Source: Shewanella sp. MBTL60-112-B2 (GTDB lineage: Bacteria; Pseudomonadota; Gammaproteobacteria; Enterobacterales; Shewanellaceae). Taken from it: a stretch of 64,000 nt of DNA. The stretch lies in assembly GCF_019655055.1 (NCBI RefSeq), contig NZ_BPFA01000010.1, forward strand, positions 62,001 to 126,000, given 5' to 3'. Shown here in pieces: positions 55,458 to 64,000 of this stretch; within the stretch, counting starts at the first letter, position 1; each line of letters begins with the position of its first letter. The position numbers and the translations under genes are program-made. The notes below the pieces were generated by a model. That model searched no databases. It was not told the DNA's origin and saw only the letters and a program-made list of their open reading frames with translations.

Positions 55458-56489
55458 CTATAACCCTTCACTCTTTAGCGTACCCTTCTCTGCACTAGCA
55501 TTTACCGCAGGAATAATCACCTCAGCTATCCAGTTGCTCAATACTTGCAGTTCGGTATAACGCCCTGCTATATCGCGGATATACTCGAGCGTAAGTGGAA
55601 TATCAGCCATATAAGCGGGTTTATTATCACGATAATTTAGCCTTGCAAAAATACCCGCTGCCTTAATATGTCTCTGTATTCCCATTAAATCAAACCAGCG
55701 TCGATACAGGGCAAAGCTCACCTCTGAATCGATCTGATTTGATGCAAGACATTGCTCATAATGTTGCTGCATTAAAGCGTCGACATCGCTATCTGGCCAG
55801 CGAATGTAGCAGTCCCTCAATAGAGAAACCGCATCATAGGTCACAGGCCCAATAACCGCATCTTGAAAATCGATAACTTTAAGTTGCTCATTTTGCAGCA
55901 TGATATTACGGCTGTGATAGTCACGATGCATGCCTACTTGAGGTTGCTCTAAAGCGTTATCGACTAATAGCTTAAATGCAGCCTCGGTATGAATTTTTAC
56001 TTGCTGTGGTTCTAAGCCCAAATGATGTAGCGCTAGCCATTCTGTGAAAATGGTTAATTCACGTATCACAAACTCGGCATCATATTCTGCTAAAGTGCCC
56101 GCTTGGGTGTGGGTGACTTTAGCAATATCTTTGAGTAGTACCAAGGCCTGAGAGTAATAGCCCTGCAAGGTGTCTTTGTTCAGCACTGACAACAGCTGCA
56201 CATCCCCAAGGTCACTCAGTAGCATCAAGCCTTGAGCTTTATCGCTAGCAATCACTTCCGGCACGGCTATTCCCTGCTTTGAATAACTGTCTGCTAATTG
56301 AATAAAAGGGCTAATGTCGATTAGATTAGGTGGTGAATCGACTACAATATAAGACAGATTATTCACAACAACCCTAAAGTAGCGTCTGAAACTTGCGTCG
56401 CCAGATATTAATTCTGGTGATACATTTACATTAAAATACTGGTTTAGCCATGCATTTAACTGAAGAAATCTAAGATCTGACAAGGGCAC
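55458..56489 (-). CDS. amgK: Anomeric MurNAc/GlcNAc kinase AmgK
   Basis: A protein of about 343 residues, APH-like kinase fold, that phosphorylates the anomeric position of MurNAc. Motifs: SGDASFRRYFRV near the start, the catalytic loop HRDYHSRNIML and IDFQDAVIGPVTYDAVSLL for metal binding. The start is a GTG at 56489 (upstream AAGAG); a TTG at 56549 would add 20 hydrophobic residues with no ribosome site. It is the first gene of the operon with murU and djlA and is divergent from lptD, sharing a promoter region of about 150 bases. Confidence 0.9.
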   Translation of the reverse strand: MPLSDLRFLQLNAWLNQYFNVNVSPELISGDASFRRYFRVVVNNLSYIVVDSPPNLIDISPFIQLADSYSKQGIAVPEVIASDKAQGLMLLSDLGDVQLLSVLNKDTLQGYYSQALVLLKDIAKVTHTQAGTLAEYDAEFVIRELTIFTEWLALHHLGLEPQQVKIHTEAAFKLLVDNALEQPQVGMHRDYHSRNIMLQNEQLKVIDFQDAVIGPVTYDAVSLLRDCYIRWPDSDVDALMQQHYEQCLASNQIDSEVSFALYRRWFDLMGIQRHIKAAGIFARLNYRDNKPAYMADIPLTLEYIRDIAGRYTELQVLSNWIAEVIIPAVNASAEKGTLKSEGL

Positions 56490-56639
56490 CTCATGGCTCT
56501 TAAGAAGAAATTGCTTTATTATAACGACAAAATGGAAACAGCTAAGCAATTGAAAAAATTTATTTGGCTGTGTTGCCGCTTATCGGCAACTTACTCCTCT
56601 TCACCGTCCGACTAAGAAATCATAATTAATTGACCTAAG

Positions 56640-58964
56640 ATGCAGATCCGTTATTTTCTGGCCTTGAGCCTGCTTCCCCAATTAGTCTTAGCAGACGAAA
56701 CCGAAACTGTAGCCGCATCGAGCTCACAGTGTGTCGTTGTACCACCAGTGAAGCCATACGTTCCACTCTACGAGATGAATACTCCTGCTGATCTACAGCG
56801 GATCTATATCAGCTCCGACCGAACTGCGGCGCAGATGGGCAAACAAGCAACTTTTAATGGCGATGTAAACTTCAGTCAAGGTGGGCGTAATATTGCCGCC
56901 GATGAAGCGATTCTAGATCAAAAGTCTGAAGAGCTGCATGCCAATGGTAACTTAGTCTTTCAAGACGAGATGTTTACCGTAACAGCCGACTCTCTCGTCG
57001 CTAAAATGCGTAGTAATAGCGCAACCCTAAACGGGGCGCAATACTGGCTGCATGGACAACAAATCCACGGTGATGCAGAAAGGCTAGAGATCACTAAAGA
57101 AAATAACCTGCTGCTATCAGGCACTAATTTCACAACCTGCCCAGGTGAAGATCCTGACTGGCTGCTTGAAGCCGATCGTATCAAGATCGATAGTACCGAG
57201 GAGTGGGGTGAGATTTGGGACGCCAAGATTAAGATTGGTGGAGTACCCGTTATGTATGTTCCTTACATGACGATTCCGGTATCTGACAAGCGAAAATCAG
57301 GCTTCTTATTTCCATCATTTAGCACCAGCACCACCAATGGTGTAGAGGTTGCAACACCTTATTATTGGAATATTTCTCCTGAATATGATTTAACCTTCAC
57401 CCCTAACTATATGTCGGCACGAGGCTTATTCACTAAGACCGAGTTTAGATATTTAGCTGGTGAAAAACAGCAGGGTCAATTAAACCTTGAATACCTTGCC
57501 GATGACGACAAACTAGTTAATAGCCCAGATAGATATCTTTATCACTGGGAACATAGCGGCGCGATCAATAAAAACTGGCGCGTGTTAGCTAACTATACCG
57601 ATGTCTCGGATAACAACTACTTTAATGACTTAAGCTCTGACGTTCAGCGCGCGACCGATAACCAACTTACCCGCGTTGGTGAAATCAGTTATTTTGAACA
57701 AAACTGGGATTTCAGCGCCCGTGTACAAGATATTAAAGTGCTTGGCGAGGAAGAAAAGCCCTACCAAGTGATGCCGCAGTTTACGTTTAACTATCGCGCC
57801 CCTAGTTACTGGCACGGTCTAGACTTTAACCTTTACAGTGAAGCAACAAACTTCGAGCATCAAGACAGCGAATACTCGACAGCGACTCGCGTTCATTTAG
57901 AGCCAAGCATTTCTTATCCGATCCACGGACCAGCAGGCTCATTGACCAGTGAAGTAAAACTACTGCAGACCAACTATTGGCAAGATGATGAATCGAACCT
58001 ATCTGATTCTGAACTTGCTGAACATGTAAACCGTACTCTGCCACAGGTGCGTATTCATGGTCAGGTCAATTTTGAACGCTTTACCGATTATTTTGACGTC
58101 AACTATCGTCAAACTCTTGAACCACAGTTTCAATATCTGTATGTGGGCTATGAGGACCAATCTGACATAGGTATTTACGATACAGCCCTGTTGCAAGAAG
58201 ACTACAACGGTCTATTTAGAGACCGTCGTTTCTCGGGCCTTGACCGCATAGCCGATGCCAATCAGTTCACTTTAGGTTTAACGACTAAGCTATTTAACGA
58301 ACAAAACCAAGAAGTGTTTAAGTTCAGCTTAGGCCAGATTATCTATTTGCAAGACAGTCGCGTTGGTATTAATGATATCAATGGCAGTAACGATACATTT
58401 GTACAGGAAAACACTTCTAATTCTGCGATTGCAGCAGAATTAACAACCCAACTCTATTCTGATTGGTTCTTAAGTGGCTCGATTCAATATGATGCTAAAG
58501 AGAGCGAAAACAAGAAGAGTGAAGTGACTGTTGACTATCGCCCTGGCACCAATAAACTTTTGCAAGCTAGCTACCGTTACGTGCCGGATCTGCTAAATAC
58601 CAACACCAACGAATCGGTAGATATTAAGCAAGTAGGCTTCCGTGGAGCTTGGCCGATTAATGACAGTTTATATTTAGTGGGTAACTGGTATTACGATTTG
58701 AATGAAAGCCGCGCGGTAGAAACCTATACAGGTTTTCAATATGAATCATGTTGCTGGGCTGTACGTTTGAGTTATCATTACCGCATTAAGACCAATTATA
58801 TTGACGAAGATAACCCGGTACAGGATACTCGTGAGCTATTTGAGAGCGGGATCTACCTAAACTTTGTTCTAAAAGGACTCGGCGGATCAGGCCCATTAGG
58901 TGTGTCAGATATGTTGGATGATGGTCTATTTAATTACCGTAAACCACTTTATTTGAAGAATTAG
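56640..58964 (+). CDS. lptD: LPS-assembly outer-membrane protein LptD
   Basis: A 774-residue protein that inserts LPS into the outer leaflet. Signal peptide 1-18 (ends VLA), then an OstA/LptA-like jellyroll domain (about 50-190) and a large C-terminal barrel (about 215-770). The four disulfide cysteines are in their expected places: Cys31, Cys167, and the adjacent Cys704-Cys705 in ESCCWAVRL. These form the alternating disulfides needed for function in E. coli. It heads a group with surA, pdxA, rsmA, apaG and apaH. Confidence 0.97.
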   Translation: MQIRYFLALSLLPQLVLADETETVAASSSQCVVVPPVKPYVPLYEMNTPADLQRIYISSDRTAAQMGKQATFNGDVNFSQGGRNIAADEAILDQKSEELHANGNLVFQDEMFTVTADSLVAKMRSNSATLNGAQYWLHGQQIHGDAERLEITKENNLLLSGTNFTTCPGEDPDWLLEADRIKIDSTEEWGEIWDAKIKIGGVPVMYVPYMTIPVSDKRKSGFLFPSFSTSTTNGVEVATPYYWNISPEYDLTFTPNYMSARGLFTKTEFRYLAGEKQQGQLNLEYLADDDKLVNSPDRYLYHWEHSGAINKNWRVLANYTDVSDNNYFNDLSSDVQRATDNQLTRVGEISYFEQNWDFSARVQDIKVLGEEEKPYQVMPQFTFNYRAPSYWHGLDFNLYSEATNFEHQDSEYSTATRVHLEPSISYPIHGPAGSLTSEVKLLQTNYWQDDESNLSDSELAEHVNRTLPQVRIHGQVNFERFTDYFDVNYRQTLEPQFQYLYVGYEDQSDIGIYDTALLQEDYNGLFRDRRFSGLDRIADANQFTLGLTTKLFNEQNQEVFKFSLGQIIYLQDSRVGINDINGSNDTFVQENTSNSAIAAELTTQLYSDWFLSGSIQYDAKESENKKSEVTVDYRPGTNKLLQASYRYVPDLLNTNTNESVDIKQVGFRGAWPINDSLYLVGNWYYDLNESRAVETYTGFQYESCCWAVRLSYHYRIKTNYIDEDNPVQDTRELFESGIYLNFVLKGLGGSGPLGVSDMLDDGLFNYRKPLYLKN

Positions 58965-59091
58965 CAAATAAATAACTTATAAAAATGCTGAACCTAGCTG
59001 ACGACATGCAGTCAAAGCAGGACTAAAGAATCATTAACCGGGTATGTAAATACCGTGAATGACACTCAATAAATGCCAAGGATTTTAGTGG

Positions 59092-60396
59092 ATGAAACGC
59101 TGTAACAAATTGATTTTTGCACTGTTAACATTGGCGATGAGCCAAACGATTCAAGCTGCGCCAGAGCCACTAGATCGTGTCACTGTGCAAATAAATGAAG
59201 GGATCATTCTAGAGAGTGAAGTCGCGGGCATGGTTAAGACCATCAAGGCGAATGCTGCCAATGCCGGTCAGAAATTGCCATCAGATACCGCACTGCGCAC
59301 TCAGGTTATTGAGCGTCTTATTTTAACCCGTCTGCAGCTACAGATGGCAGATAGAATTGGTCTGCACATCGGTGACTTACAGTTAGATCAAACAATCGAA
59401 AATATTGCTAAAGAGCAAAAAATTAGCGTTGCGCAAATGAAAGCGCAAATTGAGAGTGAAGGTACAACATTCGCTCAATACCGTGAACAACTACGCGAAG
59501 AGATCACCCTAGGTGAAATCCAACGCATCCAGGTTCAACGTCGTATTCAAGTATCGCCACAAGAAATTAATAACCTTGTTAAGCTCATCAACGAGCAAGG
59601 ACTGAAGGAAGTTGAGTTCCAAATTGGTCATATCCTGATTGACGTACCAAGCGACGCTAACAGCCAACAACTTGATGCGGCGAGCAAAAGATCCGCGACC
59701 GTGATGAAACGTCTTAAAGATGGCGATGATTTTAGAAGCATCGCGATTGCTGCATCTTCAGGTCCTAAGGCGCTTGAGGGCGGGATCTGGGACTATATGA
59801 ACATCAATGAAATGCCAACTTTATTCGCTGAAGTGGTTGGAGATGCGAAAACCGGTGATATCATAGGCCCAATTAAGAGTGCATCAGGCTTCCATATCAT
59901 TAAAATTATGGACGCTCGCGGCCTACAGACTAAAGAAGTGCAAGAGGTCAAATCTCGCCATATTCTACTTAAGCCGTCACCTATTCTTTCAGAAGAACGT
60001 GCTAAGAGCATGATGGATAGATTCCTCGCTCAAGTTAAATCTGGCGAAGCCAAGTTTGAAGATTTAGCCCGCCAATATTCTGAAGATCCTGGTTCTGCGG
60101 CTAAAGGCGGAGAATTAGGCTGGGCTGACCCGAATATCTATGTACCAGCATTTGCGCAAGAGCTAAATAGCCTAGCAATTGGCGAGTACAGTGAGCCATT
60201 CCGTTCGACTCATGGTTGGCATATTGTTCAGTTAGAAGAAAAACGTACAACCGACGCGACCGATAAATTTAATACGAATCGAGCACATCAGCTGATCTAT
60301 CGTCGTAAATTTAATGAAGAGTTACAAAACTGGCTAGATGAAATGCGCGCTGAAGCATTTATCGATATTTTCGAGCCAGAAACGAACCGAGGTTAA
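59092..60396 (+). CDS. surA: Periplasmic chaperone and peptidyl-prolyl isomerase SurA
   Basis: A 434-residue chaperone for outer-membrane proteins such as LptD. Signal peptide 1-22 (ends QAA), a SurA N-terminal chaperone domain (about 28-170), and two rotamase (parvulin) domains (about 174-275 and 285-385), the second with [30 protein letters not shown] and [12 protein letters not shown] short C-terminal helix completes the fold. It follows lptD by 127 bases and precedes pdxA by only five bases after the stop. Confidence 0.96.
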   Translation: MKRCNKLIFALLTLAMSQTIQAAPEPLDRVTVQINEGIILESEVAGMVKTIKANAANAGQKLPSDTALRTQVIERLILTRLQLQMADRIGLHIGDLQLDQTIENIAKEQKISVAQMKAQIESEGTTFAQYREQLREEITLGEIQRIQVQRRIQVSPQEINNLVKLINEQGLKEVEFQIGHILIDVPSDANSQQLDAASKRSATVMKRLKDGDDFRSIAIAASSGPKALEGGIWDYMNINEMPTLFAEVVGDAKTGDIIGPIKSASGFHIIKIMDARGLQTKEVQEVKSRHILLKPSPILSEERAKSMMDRFLAQVKSGEAKFEDLARQYSEDPGSAAKGGELGWADPNIYVPAFAQELNSLAIGEYSEPFRSTHGWHIVQLEEKRTTDATDKFNTNRAHQLIYRRKFNEELQNWLDEMRAEAFIDIFEPETNRG

Positions 60397-60401
60397 TACT
60401 A

Positions 60402-61385
60402 TTGTCGACTAAACGTATAGCCATCACGCCGGGCGAACCGGCGGGTGTTGGCCCAGATTTAGTGATACAACTAGCTCAGCAGGCTTGGCCTGCTGAGCTA
60501 GTCGTTTGTGCTGATCCAGAATTATTACAGTCTCGTGCCAAGAAGCTGGGCCTGTCTATTCAGTTGCGTCCGTATCAACCAAATCAGCCACCTAAGGCGC
60601 AAGAGGCTGGTACGCTAACAATCGTACCTTTTGCCCTAGAGACTGATTCGGTATGCGGTCAGTTAAATGAAATTAATAGCGCCTATGTTGTCGATACATT
60701 AAGATTCGCCGGCGAAAAAAACATGATTGGCGAATTCGATGCAGTAGTTACTGGTCCTGTTCATAAAGGGATTATTAACCAAGCAGGTATTCCGTTTAGC
60801 GGTCACACCGAGTATTTTGCCAATCAAGCAAACTGCCAAGATGTAGTAATGATGCTGGCAGCTCCTGGTTTGCAGGTTGCGCTAGTCACAACCCACATCC
60901 CATTGGCATACGTTGCAAAAGCCATTACCCGCGATCGTTTGCATCAAATCGTCAAGATTTTACATAAAGACTTAGTCGAGAAATTCGCGATTGAGTCACC
61001 TCGTATCTATGTATGTGGCTTAAACCCTCATGCTGGCGAGGACGGTCATTTAGGCAGAGAAGAGATAGATGTCATCATCCCTGCACTGAATGAGCTTAGA
61101 GAACTCAACATGGATATTGTTGGCCCACTGCCAGCCGATACCTTGTTCCAACCTAAATACTTAGAAGATGCTGACGTCGTACTTGCTATGTACCACGACC
61201 AGGGGCTTCCAGTACTAAAATCTAGAGGATTTGGCAGTTCAGTCAATATCACTCTAGGATTACCCTATATAAGAACCTCGGTCGACCATGGTACGGCCTT
61301 AGAGCTTGCAGGCACTGGCACTGCAGATATCGGCAGTTTTGTCTGCGCATTAAATAAAGCCATTGATTTGGCTGCAAAGAATTAG
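60402..61385 (+). CDS. pdxA: 4-hydroxythreonine-4-phosphate dehydrogenase PdxA
   Basis: Pyridoxal phosphate biosynthesis enzyme of 327 residues, normal length. It starts with a TTG codon (60402) preceded by GAGG, and begins [20 protein letters not shown], the family start. Metal-binding His residues are in [11 protein letters not shown] and in SGHTEYFA, with a later [12 protein letters not shown] motif. It is co-transcribed with surA; rsmA begins 17 bases after it ends. The use of UUG is worth noting, because it may keep its level low relative to neighbours. Confidence 0.96.
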   Translation: MSTKRIAITPGEPAGVGPDLVIQLAQQAWPAELVVCADPELLQSRAKKLGLSIQLRPYQPNQPPKAQEAGTLTIVPFALETDSVCGQLNEINSAYVVDTLRFAGEKNMIGEFDAVVTGPVHKGIINQAGIPFSGHTEYFANQANCQDVVMMLAAPGLQVALVTTHIPLAYVAKAITRDRLHQIVKILHKDLVEKFAIESPRIYVCGLNPHAGEDGHLGREEIDVIIPALNELRELNMDIVGPLPADTLFQPKYLEDADVVLAMYHDQGLPVLKSRGFGSSVNITLGLPYIRTSVDHGTALELAGTGTADIGSFVCALNKAIDLAAKN

Positions 61386-61401
61386 TGATAAAAGTTACCT
61401 C

Positions 61402-62205
61402 ATGAGCAATAAAGTACATTTAGGCCACACGGCCAGAAAACGTTTTGGACAAAACTTCTTAACCGACGAGAATGTGATTAATCGCATTGTTGGTGCTATT
61501 TCACCGGATAACGATCATGTCATGGTCGAAATTGGTCCGGGTCTAGCCGCGCTAACAGAGCCAGTAGCAAGCGGGATCGACAAGCTAATCGTTGTCGAAC
61601 TCGATAAAGATCTGGTTGAGCGTCTAAAAGAGCATCCAGTGCTTAAAGACAAACTTGAGATCCATCAAGGTGACGCGCTTAAATTTGACTTCAATCAATT
61701 AGTGCGTGAAGACAAGCAGATGAAGGTGTTTGGTAACCTGCCATACAACATCTCTACACCGCTAATGTTCCACCTATTTGAGTTTGCTCAGCATATTGAA
61801 AACATGCACTTTATGCTGCAAAAAGAGGTCGTTTTACGTCTTTCGGCTTCTCCAGGTACTAAAGCTTATGGTCGTCTAACGGTTATGGCTCAGTACCATT
61901 GCCAAGTTATGCCAGTACTAGAAGTTCCACCTGGATGCTTTACTCCGCCACCAAAAGTGGACTCAGCGGTTGTACGCCTAGTGCCGTACAAAGTTAAGCC
62001 ATGGCCATGTAAAGATGTAGACTTATTAAGAAACTTGACCACTACGGCATTCAACATGCGCCGTAAAACGCTGAGAAATAACCTTAAACAACTATTGTCT
62101 GATGAAGACTTTGCTGAGTTGGGTATCGACGCGACATTGAGACCAGAGCAGATCCGTGTTGAGCAGTATGTGGCGATGGCTAACCACGTATTTGACAAGA
62201 AGTAA
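61402..62205 (+). CDS. rsmA: 16S rRNA dimethyladenosine transferase RsmA (KsgA)
   Basis: A protein of about 267 residues that dimethylates A1518 and A1519 of 16S rRNA. It has the family start [15 protein letters not shown], an S-adenosylmethionine motif [14 protein letters not shown], the catalytic [12 protein letters not shown] and a C-terminal RNA-binding domain with [13 protein letters not shown]. The ATG at 61402 is used because [20 protein letters not shown] fits the family; a longer frame opens inside pdxA and has no support. A terminator and then the second MITE-like element lie between it and apaG. Confidence 0.96.
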   Translation: MSNKVHLGHTARKRFGQNFLTDENVINRIVGAISPDNDHVMVEIGPGLAALTEPVASGIDKLIVVELDKDLVERLKEHPVLKDKLEIHQGDALKFDFNQLVREDKQMKVFGNLPYNISTPLMFHLFEFAQHIENMHFMLQKEVVLRLSASPGTKAYGRLTVMAQYHCQVMPVLEVPPGCFTPPPKVDSAVVRLVPYKVKPWPCKDVDLLRNLTTTAFNMRRKTLRNNLKQLLSDEDFAELGIDATLRPEQIRVEQYVAMANHVFDKK

Positions 62206-62235
62206 TCTTATTAACCAAATAAGATACTGACAAAT

Positions 62236-62260
62236 AAAGGGCATTAACTGCCCTTTTTTT
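62236..62260 (+). terminator. Rho-independent terminator after rsmA
   Basis: Stem GGGCA (62239-62243) with TGCCC (62249-62253), loop TTAAC, followed by seven T. It would end the lptD-surA-pdxA-rsmA transcript before apaG. Confidence 0.88.
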
Positions 62261-62309
62261 ATACCTTTTTTATAGATAATTGCCTATTAATTCAGATACT
62301 CTCCATTTA

Positions 62310-62574
62310 ATACCAATTAGTATAAAGATTTGGTCGCTCAGCGAGAGTTTAGCGGCTCTGAGACAAGGCAACGAGTGCAGAGCATAGTTATTCTACGTTT
62401 AAGCTTGTTAACGTAGTATCAGAGCCACTAAAACTCGCCATTCTGGAGCGTTTTTGGCTGCCTACTTCTGCGTTGAATAACTTTACAAGGGAGCAACCAT
62501 TCTTTCAGTTATTCGTCTTGAATTAGTTTGCCAAAAACGCTCTGAGTAGATCAACTTCTTATACTGATTGGTAT
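62310..62574. mobile_element. MITE-like element, copy 2 (265 bp, inverted relative to copy 1)
   Basis: Left end ATACCAATTAGTATAA (62310-62325) and right end TTATACTGATTGGTAT (62559-62574); the two ends differ by one base in an otherwise perfect inverted repeat. Its reverse complement aligns with copy 1 at 46579-46907, without the 49-bp insertion. It contains no coding sequence and lies between rsmA (and its terminator) and apaG, where it may separate apaGH from the upstream operon. Confidence 0.85.
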
Positions 62575-62617
62575 AAGCTAGTCGTAAGTAAATCAACTTC
62601 ACCTATTAGGGGGTTCT

Positions 62618-62998
62618 ATGAGTCAATTAGCAGCGTCTGTCAGTGTCGATGTACAAACAGCCTATATTGAAATCCAATCCTCGCCAGACGAAGATAAGTA
62701 TCTGTTTAGTTATACCATTACTATCTACAACCTTAGCAATGAAGATGTCACCCTAAAAAGGCGTTATTGGTGTATCACTGACGCAGATGGCCGAAAAAGC
62801 GAAGTGCATGGCGCTGGTGTGGTGGGTGAAACACCAACAATTAAACCTAATGGCAGTTACGAATATACCAGTGGTACAGTGCTTGAAACACCACTTGGTG
62901 TGATGGAAGGCAGTTACACTATGGTCGATAGCGACGGCAATGAATTTGAAGCACCTATCTCCGCCTTTCGTTTATCAATTCCGGGCTTGCTTCACTAA
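62618..62998 (+). CDS. apaG: ApaG protein
   Basis: A 126-residue small protein with the ApaG (FN3-like) fold, recognised from VDVQTAYIEIQSSPDEDKYL, then TIYNLSNEDVTLKRRYWCIT, the GAGVVGETPTIKPNGSYEYT core and METPLGVMEGSY-like region. A TAGGGGG site precedes the ATG. It is followed after about 17 bases by apaH, the usual order. Its role is not fully clear; it is linked to Ap4A metabolism and magnesium or cobalt resistance in relatives. Confidence 0.94.
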   Translation: MSQLAASVSVDVQTAYIEIQSSPDEDKYLFSYTITIYNLSNEDVTLKRRYWCITDADGRKSEVHGAGVVGETPTIKPNGSYEYTSGTVLETPLGVMEGSYTMVDSDGNEFEAPISAFRLSIPGLLH

Positions 62999-63015
62999 AA
63001 TACATCTAGGTAAAA

Positions 63016-63828
63016 ATGGCAAATTATTTTGTAGGCGATATACAAGGCTGTTTCGATGAGTTAATGCTACTTCTCGATAAGGTCGACTTTAATCCATCCA
63101 CTGACTGCTTATGGGCAGTAGGAGATCTCGTTGCCAGGGGGCCAGGCTCTCTGGAAACACTGCGTTTCTTTAAGTCGCTAGCTAACTCAGCACGAGTCGT
63201 TTTAGGCAATCATGATCTTCACTTACTCGCCATTCATGGCAAGTTAAAGCGCGCTAATCCAAAAGATCATTTAGCCGCTTTGCTAGCAGCAGAAGATATA
63301 AACAATATTATCGACTGGCTAAGGCTGCAGCCTCTTTATCAAGAATGCCCAGAACATCAACTCATTATGACCCATGCAGGCGTACCACCAAATTGGGATC
63401 TTGCCACTCTACGTACCGAAGCTGATCGCGTCAGCGAGATCCTTAAATCAGAGAGGTACCTGCAGGACTTAGTCAGCGAAATGTACACTAATTCAGTCGA
63501 TGAATACCACTCGTCTCTGTCACCACTTAAAAAGCAGATCTATTGTATCAACGCCTTAACGCGCATGCGTTATCTAAAACAAGATGGCCGCTTAGATTTC
63601 GACTGCAAGTCTCCTATTCAAAACTGTAACCATACAGAGCTCACCCCCTGGTTTGAGCTAGAGTCCAAACTACCGGCTGATTACACTCTAATATTTGGTC
63701 ATTGGGCCGCCATTATGGGACAAACGAATCACCCTAACCGCTTAGCCTTAGATACGGGCTGCTGTTGGGGCGAACATATGACCCTATGGCACTTAGAGTC
63801 GAAGCAGAAAATCACTCAAGAGAAATAA
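63016..63828 (+). CDS. apaH: Diadenosine tetraphosphatase ApaH
   Basis: A 270-residue metallophosphoesterase that splits Ap4A into two ADP and also removes Np4 caps from RNA. Motifs: GDIQGCFDEL at the start, VGDLVARGP, LGNHDLHLLA and MTHAGVPP; a later FGHWAAIMG completes the site. Length is as in E. coli (280). It is directly downstream of apaG. Confidence 0.95.
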   Translation: MANYFVGDIQGCFDELMLLLDKVDFNPSTDCLWAVGDLVARGPGSLETLRFFKSLANSARVVLGNHDLHLLAIHGKLKRANPKDHLAALLAAEDINNIIDWLRLQPLYQECPEHQLIMTHAGVPPNWDLATLRTEADRVSEILKSERYLQDLVSEMYTNSVDEYHSSLSPLKKQIYCINALTRMRYLKQDGRLDFDCKSPIQNCNHTELTPWFELESKLPADYTLIFGHWAAIMGQTNHPNRLALDTGCCWGEHMTLWHLESKQKITQEK

Positions 63829-63856
63829 AAGACGTTAAAAGAAGTTAAAAAAGAGT

Positions 63857-63883
63857 TAAACTATTGCAACATTTGGCCGATAG
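63857..63883 (+). promoter_or_regulatory. Sigma-28 (FliA)-like promoter
   Basis: TAAACTAT (63857-63864), 11 bases, GCCGATAG (63876-63883). The FliA consensus is TAAAGTTT-N11-GCCGATAA, so six of eight and seven of eight bases match with the exact spacing. The next ATG is at 63950, after a GGAGCTCCT ribosome site, in the start of a probable chemoreceptor gene. Confidence 0.7.
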
Positions 63884-63949
63884 ACTACTTAAGGCGCTTG
63901 TCTGTTCGGCCCTGAGATTTGGAAAAAATAATAATAAAATGGAGCTCCT

Positions 63950-64000
63950 ATGAAGTTAAATGTAGCCACCAGGGTAATAGCTGGATTTACGGTCGTCACC
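63950..64000 (+). CDS. Probable chemoreceptor (methyl-accepting chemotaxis protein), N-terminal 17 codons only
   Basis: The visible product begins MKLNVATRVIAGFTVVT, a start typical of chemoreceptors whose first membrane helix follows a short basic region. A GGAG ribosome site precedes the ATG, and the sigma-28-like promoter about 70 bases upstream supports a motility or chemotaxis gene. The rest lies beyond the window, so the call is tentative. Confidence 0.55.
   Translation, partial: MKLNVATRVIAGFTVVT

Noticed and set aside
1-64000. Search by eye for tRNA, rRNA and known riboswitches
   Set aside because: No cloverleaf-like or conserved riboswitch core was recognised. A covariance-model search would be needed to exclude small RNAs.

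Overview
The window is a chromosomal segment of a marine gammaproteobacterium, most probably a Shewanella. The evidence is the gene content and order: the amgK-murU-djlA operon divergent from lptD-surA-pdxA-rsmA-apaG-apaH, pepA and holC-valS, a yiaW-yiaV pair, a MipA/OmpV-DUF3019-response regulator-kinase operon, and short inverted-repeat elements with ATACCAATCAGTATAA-type ends. There is no plasmid or phage backbone, tRNA, rRNA or CRISPR array.

Layout. 1-2.2 kb: start of lptF (minus strand), then pepA. 2.2-19.8 kb: a block between pepA and holC, which are neighbours in many relatives. It carries a BvgS-like hybrid kinase overlapping a REC-EAL phosphodiesterase, a YtfL-like membrane protein, a SnoaL-like protein, a peroxiredoxin-like protein, a LysR regulator, a DEAD-box helicase, a CadC-like membrane regulator with a propeller domain, and a divergent pair made of a secreted beta-sandwich protein and a purple-acid-phosphatase-like enzyme. 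19.8-23.3 kb: holC and valS. 23.26-24.78 kb: a small AT-rich cassette between two nearly identical terminators, carrying an exported-protein gene broken by one in-frame TGA and a small membrane protein. 24.8-30.3 kb: a chemoreceptor, an IMPa-like metalloprotease lipoprotein and a 54-residue Pmp3-like protein. 30.3-42.7 kb: a LysR-lrgAB locus, a POT-like transporter, satP, an HTH regulator-rsuA operon divergent from an FMN reductase-VOC operon, an SDR, small membrane proteins, a tandem Usp, a DUF1971 cupin, a YcxB-like protein and a YhhY-like acetyltransferase. 42.9-47.5 kb: the MipA-DUF3019-RstAB-like operon, a DUF1289 protein, a 329-bp MITE-like element and a DUF4136 lipoprotein. 47.6-54 kb: a Ycf46-like AAA protein, yiaW-yiaV, purT, a 2-hydroxyacid dehydrogenase and an outer-membrane barrel. 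54-63.8 kb: the cell-envelope and housekeeping cluster, with a second, inverted MITE-like copy between rsmA and apaG. The right edge cuts the start of a probable chemoreceptor behind a sigma-28-like promoter.

How the genes work together. Several units sense the envelope: the BvgS-like kinase feeding a c-di-GMP phosphodiesterase, the CadC-like regulator, and the RstAB-like pair downstream of an outer-membrane protein. Secreted degradative enzymes (phosphatase, IMPa-like protease) and chemoreceptors suggest life on particles or host surfaces. amgK-murU recycles cell-wall sugars, and lptF and lptD serve LPS transport.

The least explained signals are the terminator-bracketed cassette with its TGA-split gene, four ATCAG boxes spaced exactly 10 bp apart upstream of the phosphatase, the cluster of TTTACT/AGTAAA boxes at the regulator/FMN-reductase promoter, and the two MITE-like copies. 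I did not find a clearly new multi-gene system; the cassette is the closest candidate.
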